Assembly: GCA_002779045.1 (NCBI GenBank)
Contig: PEXO01000335.1
Location: forward strand, 2,283-12,063
Direction: 5' to 3'
From: Elusimicrobia bacterium CG08_land_8_20_14_0_20_59_10
GTDB taxonomy: Bacteria; Elusimicrobiota; Elusimicrobia; Elusimicrobiales; UBA9959
Length of the DNA stretch: 9,781 nt
Part shown: in pieces, positions 5,794-9,781 of the stretch
Numbering within the stretch: the stretch's first letter is position 1
How the letters are laid out: each line of letters begins with the position of its first letter
The notes under the pieces: model-generated
The model's database searches: none
What the model saw: only the letters and a program-made list of their open reading frames with translations
What the model was told of the DNA's origin: nothing
Position numbers and translations under genes: made by a program

Positions 5794-7059
5794 ATGGCGA
5801 TTACGTTGGATTTCAATGACAAGATAAAGAGAGTAAAGCAGGAAGGCTGCGTGCATGTTTTTGCGGTCAATCTGGACGACAAGGCTTTGGGGGAAGCTTC
5901 GCAGCAGGCGCTGGTGCGCCTGCAGAGCGTGGTGACCCTCCCGGGTTTCCGCGTCGGGAAGGTCCCGCTGTCCATGATAAAGGAACAGTTCCCCTCGATG
6001 GTGAAGGACGAGGTGCTCGAGCTCTCGGCCAAGGCGGCGCTCCCCGAGATAATTAAAGGCGCGTCCATAAACCCCGTGGTGGCGCCGCAGGTGAGGAACC
6101 TGAAGTACGAACCGGGCCGCTCGATGTCCTTTGAGCTGCAGTTCGAATGTTCCCCTGTGATCGAGCCGCGCGGCTATGAGAAGATCTCGGCCACGCGCCG
6201 CGCGCACAAGATAGAGGACGCCGACGTCGATAAGTACATCACCCAGGTGCGGGAATACAACGCCTACCTGAAAGCCGTCGGGGAGGGTGAGCCCGCGGCG
6301 AAGGATCATTTCGCGATAGTGGACTATGAAACGTGGGAGAACGGCGTGAAAATGCCCGGCGGCGAAGCAAAAGGAGAAATAGTTGATCTTTCCACCCCGC
6401 AGACCATAGCCGGGCTGGCCGAGGCCGTCATAGGCGCCAAAAAAGGCGAGACCCGCGAGTTTACCGCCCCCTTCGGCGAGAAAAAAACCCTTTTCAAGGT
6501 GACCGTGGCGGAGATAAAGGAAAAGGTGGTGCCCGCTCTGGATGAGGATTTCCTGAAGGAAGCGGGCGTGAAGAATGTAGAAGAGCTGAAAGCCAACGTG
6601 CGCAAAATGCTGGAGCATAACGCGGCCGAAAAGACGGAGAAAGACCTGCTCGGCCAGCTGGAGGACGCCCTGATAAAGAGCAACCCGGTGACGCTCCCCC
6701 CGACGCTGGTGAAGGAAGAGTCGCAGGAGCTGGTGGAGCTTTACAAGAAGCGCCTGCCTCCGGACCAGAACGTTTCCGACGAGGCGCTGCTGGAGCGCCT
6801 GCGCCCGGTGGCCGAGCGCAACCTTTCCCTTACCTATATCCTGCACCACATAGCCAAAAAGGAAAAGATAGAGGCGACCGACGCGGAGCTGGGCGCCGAG
6901 CTCGACAAGGCGCTCGCGCGCCTGAACTCGGACGAAGAGAAGACGAAAGGGCGCGACCTTTTCGAGAAGCGCAGGGAATATATCAGGGCTTCCATGGTGG
7001 AGAACAAGACCATGGAACTGGTGAAGGGGAAAGCCGTAATAAAGGAAGAAAAATCATGA
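5794..7059 (+). CDS. tig: Trigger factor, ribosome-bound chaperone and prolyl isomerase
   Basis: Trigger factor binds at the ribosomal exit tunnel near protein L23 and shields nascent chains. The 421-residue product shows all three domains. The N-terminal ribosome-binding domain has the signature GFRVGKVP (51-58). The middle FKBP-type PPIase domain spans about residues 165-245 (DHFAIVDYETWENG, then VIGAKKGETREF). The helical C-terminal chaperone domain is rich in Lys and Glu and runs from about 250 to the end. Length is close to the family norm of roughly 430. The ATG at 5794 has GGAGG at 5785-5789. The gene follows tRNA-Leu by 37 bases and precedes clpP, the usual order in which it supplies the folding side of the protease cluster. 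The left arm of a repeat element overlaps its stop codon. Confidence 0.97.
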   Translation: MAITLDFNDKIKRVKQEGCVHVFAVNLDDKALGEASQQALVRLQSVVTLPGFRVGKVPLSMIKEQFPSMVKDEVLELSAKAALPEIIKGASINPVVAPQVRNLKYEPGRSMSFELQFECSPVIEPRGYEKISATRRAHKIEDADVDKYITQVREYNAYLKAVGEGEPAAKDHFAIVDYETWENGVKMPGGEAKGEIVDLSTPQTIAGLAEAVIGAKKGETREFTAPFGEKKTLFKVTVAEIKEKVVPALDEDFLKEAGVKNVEELKANVRKMLEHNAAEKTEKDLLGQLEDALIKSNPVTLPPTLVKEESQELVELYKKRLPPDQNVSDEALLERLRPVAERNLSLTYILHHIAKKEKIEATDAELGAELDKALARLNSDEEKTKGRDLFEKRREYIRASMVENKTMELVKGKAVIKEEKS

Positions 7060-7141
7060 ATCATGGATCGGGGATCGGGAATCAGGGGATATTGAGAATA
7101 CTTCCCTGTCCCGGATCTTCGATCCCCGATTCTTGATTCCC
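7058..7141. repeat. Inverted repeat built of 7-base units between tig and clpP
   Basis: The left arm is four tandem heptads, GAATCAT, GGATCGG, GGATCGG, GAATCAG (7058-7085). The right arm is four heptads, GATCTTC, GATCCCC, GATTCTT, GATTCCC (7114-7141). The right arm read in reverse complement matches the left arm at most positions: GAATCA, then ATCGGGGATCG. The arms can thus form a long imperfect hairpin around a loop of roughly 30 bases. It fills nearly the whole 101-base gap and stops just before the clpP ribosome site. It resembles a dispersed intergenic repeat; no ORF or transposase is associated. A role in mRNA stability or in separating tig from clpP expression is possible. Confidence 0.75.
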
Positions 7142-7160
7142 GGTTAATTTTGGAGGAACA

Positions 7161-7766
7161 ATGATAATCCCGACAATTATTGAAAAGTGGAACGCCGGCG
7201 CGATGGTGGGCTACGATATCTATTCCCGCCTGCTCAGGGACCGCATCATCTTCATCGGCGATCCCGAAGGCGCGGTTTCTACCGCGTCCGCGAACACCGT
7301 TATCGCCCAACTGCTTTACCTTGACGCTGAAGACCCCGATAAGGACATAAACCTGTATATCAATTCTCCCGGCGGCATGGTCACGGCCGGCCTGGCTGTT
7401 TACGACACGATGCAGTTCATCAAGGCCCCGATCTCCACGATCTGCATGGGGATGGCGATGAGTTTCGGCGCGGTGCTGCTGGCAGCGGGGTCTCCCGGCA
7501 AGCGTTACGCGCTGCCGAACGCCCGCGTGATGATACACCAGCCCCTTATCTGGGGCGGAGGCATTTCCGGCCAGGCGACCGACATCGAGATCGAAAGCCG
7601 TGAGATGCAGGAGAACAAGACCCGGCTGATAAACATAATGGCCAGACACACGAAACAGAAAGAGGAAAAGGTGCGGCAGGATATGGAGAGGAACTTTTAC
7701 CTTTCCGCCGCCCAGGCCAAGGATTACGGCATAATAGACGCGGTGCTGGAATTCCGCAAACCTTAA
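7161..7766 (+). CDS. clpP: ATP-dependent Clp protease proteolytic subunit ClpP, with atypical triad
   Basis: ClpP forms a tetradecameric serine-protease barrel fed by Clp ATPases such as ClpX, ClpA or ClpC. The 201-residue product has the family's usual length and clear family blocks: DIYSRLLRDRIIFIG (19-33), LYINSPGGMVTAGLAVYDTMQF (65-86), nucleophile Ser101, His126 in MIHQPL, and GQATDIEI (137-144). Four features are unusual: Asn178 (MERNFYLS) stands where the catalytic Asp is normally found; GMAMS replaces GQAAS before the nucleophile; there are about three extra residues after HQPL and in the loop near residue 37; and HTKQ replaces HTGQ. The start is fixed by GGAGG at 7152-7156. No propeptide is evident. 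It lies between tig and lon, with no clpX. It may be a paralogue with reduced or partner-dependent activity. Confidence 0.95.
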   Translation: MIIPTIIEKWNAGAMVGYDIYSRLLRDRIIFIGDPEGAVSTASANTVIAQLLYLDAEDPDKDINLYINSPGGMVTAGLAVYDTMQFIKAPISTICMGMAMSFGAVLLAAGSPGKRYALPNARVMIHQPLIWGGGISGQATDIEIESREMQENKTRLINIMARHTKQKEEKVRQDMERNFYLSAAQAKDYGIIDAVLEFRKP

Positions 7767-7792
7767 TATCGGCGGCCGGAGCGAGATCGCAC

Positions 7793-9781
7793 ATGCAAGA
7801 AAAAACCAAAACTGAACCTGCTTATCCCTCAACTCTGCCCGCGATAGCGATACGCGACGTGGTGATGTTCCCCTACATGGCGCTGCCGCTTTCGGTGGAC
7901 AGGCCCAAGTCGGTGGCCGCCATCGAGGCGGGCCTGGCCGCCGGCAAGCTGCTGCTCTCCCTGGCCCAGAAGAAACCCGGTGTGGACGACCCGGCGGCGG
8001 AAGACCTTTACGCCTACGGCGTGGTAAGCGCCGTTTCCCAGTCGCTTAAAATGCCGGACGGCACCATGCGCGTCTTCCTGGAGGGCCGCAGGCGCGCGCG
8101 TGTGAAAAAGCTCGCGCTTGACGCCGGCGGGGCCTACCTTTCCGCCGAGGTCGAGTATCCGGAGGAGGGATTGAACAAGGGGCCGGAGCTGACGGCGCTC
8201 ATGCGGCACGCGGTGGAGATCTTCGAGGCTTATGTAAAGCTCAGCACGCGGATAACGCTGGATTCTATGGCTTTCCTGCAGCAGCAGGACAACCCGGGCA
8301 AGCTGGCCGACACGATAGCCGCCAATTCCGTCTTCAGCCTGGCCGACCGCCAGGATGTGCTGGAGACCGAGGACGCCTCCGCGCGCCTTGAAAAGCTGAT
8401 AAAGTTCCTGGCCAAGGAAGTGGAGATACTCGATATTGAGCAGAAGATCCACAGCCGCGTGAAAGGACAGATAGAGAAATCGCAGAAAGAGTATTACCTC
8501 AACGAGCAGATGAAGGCGATACAGAAGGAACTGCACCAGAAAGACGACTTCTCCAGGGAAATAGACGAGCTGAGGAAGAAGGTGAAGGCCGTGAAGCTGT
8601 CGAAGGAGGCGGAGGCAGCCGCCGAGAAGGAACTGGCCCGCCTTTCCAAGATGATGCCTTTCTCCCCGGAGTCCACCGTCAGCCGCACCTACCTGGACTG
8701 GCTTACCGCCCTGCCCTGGAGCGTGGAAACGAAGGACCAGATAGACCTGGCCGCCGCGCATAAAATACTCGACGAGGATCATTTCGGGCTTAAGAAACCG
8801 AAAGAAAGGGTCCTGGAATACCTGGCCGTCTGTTCGCTTACTAAAAAGCTCAAGGGCCCCATACTCTGTTTCGTCGGCCCCCCCGGAGTGGGCAAGACCT
8901 CCATAGCCCGCTCGATAGCGCGCGCTATGGGCCGCAATTTCGTGCGCATGTCGCTGGGCGGAGTGCGCGACGAGGCCGAGATACGCGGCCATCGCCGCAC
9001 CTACGTGGCTTCCATGCCCGGCCGCCTCATGCAGAGCATGAAGAAGGCCAAAAGCCGCAACCCCGTATTCCTGATGGACGAGATAGACAAGATGGGCATG
9101 GACTGGCGCGGCGACCCCTCGGCGGCGCTGCTGGAAGTGCTGGACCCGGAGCAGAATACCGAATTCAGCGATCATTTCCTCGACGTGCCTTTCGACATGT
9201 CCAAGGTGATGTTCATAGCCACCGCCAATACCCTCTGGGGGATACCAGTGAGCCTGCGCGACCGCATGGAGGTAATAGACTTCAGCGGCTACACGCACAA
9301 TGAAAAGATAGAAATAGCGAAAAAATTCCTTATCCCGCGCCAGCTCAGGGAGCACGGCCTCGGGGAAGATTCGCTTAAAATTGACGCCGGGACCATAGAC
9401 GCGGTGATACGCGGCTATACACGGGAAGCCGGCGTGCGCAATCTCGAGCGGGAGCTCGCCTCGATGTGCCGCCGCGCGGCAAGGAAGACGGTAGAACAGA
9501 AACCTTCCGGGCTCAGCGTTAACGCCGGCAACCTGGGCGATTACCTGGGCGTGCCCAAGTTCTCCGGCGCCCGGGCCTCTTATAATGCCGTGGGTGCAGC
9601 CACGGGGCTGGCCTGGACCGAGAACGGCGGGGAAGTGCTCGCCGTAGAAGCCGTCGCCGTGCCCGGCAAGGGCAATCTTATCCTCACGGGCAAGCTCGGC
9701 GAGGTGATGAAGGAATCCGCGCAGGCGGCTTTCTCCTATGTCAGATCGCGGGAACTCGTCCCCGCGCCTTTCGTAAGCGGG
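7793..9781 (+). CDS. lon: ATP-dependent protease Lon, N-terminal 663 codons (cut by window edge)
   Basis: Lon is a hexameric AAA+ serine protease that degrades misfolded and regulatory proteins in the cytoplasm. The frame is open from the ATG at 7793 to the window end. The N-terminal substrate-binding domain begins with AIAIRDVVMFPYMALPL (17-33). A helical, charged linker (about 210-320) follows. The AAA+ module has Walker A GPPGVGKT (362-369), Walker B VFLMDEID (425-432) and later YTREAGVRNLERE. The start of the protease domain is present (GLAWTENGGEVL, LTGKLGEVMKESA), but the catalytic Ser-Lys pair lies beyond the window. Lon proteins are usually 770-820 residues. The gap to clpP is 26 bases with GGAG at 7778-7781, 11 bases from the ATG, so co-transcription with clpP is likely. 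Confidence 0.97.
   Translation, partial: MQEKTKTEPAYPSTLPAIAIRDVVMFPYMALPLSVDRPKSVAAIEAGLAAGKLLLSLAQKKPGVDDPAAEDLYAYGVVSAVSQSLKMPDGTMRVFLEGRRRARVKKLALDAGGAYLSAEVEYPEEGLNKGPELTALMRHAVEIFEAYVKLSTRITLDSMAFLQQQDNPGKLADTIAANSVFSLADRQDVLETEDASARLEKLIKFLAKEVEILDIEQKIHSRVKGQIEKSQKEYYLNEQMKAIQKELHQKDDFSREIDELRKKVKAVKLSKEAEAAAEKELARLSKMMPFSPESTVSRTYLDWLTALPWSVETKDQIDLAAAHKILDEDHFGLKKPKERVLEYLAVCSLTKKLKGPILCFVGPPGVGKTSIARSIARAMGRNFVRMSLGGVRDEAEIRGHRRTYVASMPGRLMQSMKKAKSRNPVFLMDEIDKMGMDWRGDPSAALLEVLDPEQNTEFSDHFLDVPFDMSKVMFIATANTLWGIPVSLRDRMEVIDFSGYTHNEKIEIAKKFLIPRQLREHGLGEDSLKIDAGTIDAVIRGYTREAGVRNLERELASMCRRAARKTVEQKPSGLSVNAGNLGDYLGVPKFSGARASYNAVGAATGLAWTENGGEVLAVEAVAVPGKGNLILTGKLGEVMKESAQAAFSYVRSRELVPAPFVSG

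Noticed and set aside
5638..9355. Long minus-strand open frames opposite tig, clpP and lon (403, 332 and 508 codons)
   Set aside because: They lie antisense to three well-recognised genes, have no recognisable domains and show low-complexity His/Leu/Arg-rich composition typical of GC-rich antisense frames.
7793..9781. Lon without catalytic Ser/Lys as an inactive protease
   Set aside because: The window ends before the position of the active site; the absence is due to the edge.
1..9781. CRISPR array, insertion sequence, prophage or defence system
   Set aside because: No regularly spaced repeats, transposase, integrase or nuclease gene was found; all genes are standard chromosomal genes.

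Overview
The window is chromosomal housekeeping DNA from a GC-rich bacterium (about 60% GC by eye). It holds two divergent gene blocks around a short control region near 5375-5491. I see no transposase, integrase, phage gene, plasmid gene or CRISPR array. The envelope-related glycosyltransferases and the long TPR-SpoIID protein, with no sporulation gene nearby, suggest a non-sporulating diderm. Isoleucine is often encoded by ATA, which is unusual for DNA of this GC content. An uncultured lineage such as Elusimicrobiota would fit, but that is a weak inference; a 16S or marker-gene tree would decide.

Minus-strand block (5374 down to 1): a secreted TPR plus SpoIID/LytB-like protein, a GT4 glycosyltransferase, a membrane-anchored GT2 glycosyltransferase of the DPM1/ArnC type, a YceD (DUF177) protein, ribosomal protein L32 (rpmF), and the first 167 codons of plsX. 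Spacing is tight: there are two ATGA stop/start overlaps and gaps of 7, 16 and 10 bases. It therefore reads as one operon that joins wall or surface-glycan functions to the widespread yceD-rpmF-plsX ribosome/lipid module.

Plus-strand block (5454 onward): a strong sigma70-type promoter, tRNA-Lys(CUU), tRNA-Leu(UAG), trigger factor (tig), clpP and lon (cut by the window end). This is the common tig-clpP-clpX-lon protein quality-control cluster without clpX. The ClpP has several unusual features, including Asn where the catalytic Asp is expected. Between tig and clpP lies an inverted repeat built from 7-base units. A possible intrinsic terminator is embedded in the 3' end of tRNA-Lys.

Every gap between genes is shorter than 300 bases; the gaps that hold something are listed as features. 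The points most worth following are the ClpP triad and missing clpX, the heptad repeat element, the tRNA-Lys/terminator overlap, the ATTACCGGT repeats at the start of the minus operon, and the degenerate SpoIID motifs.
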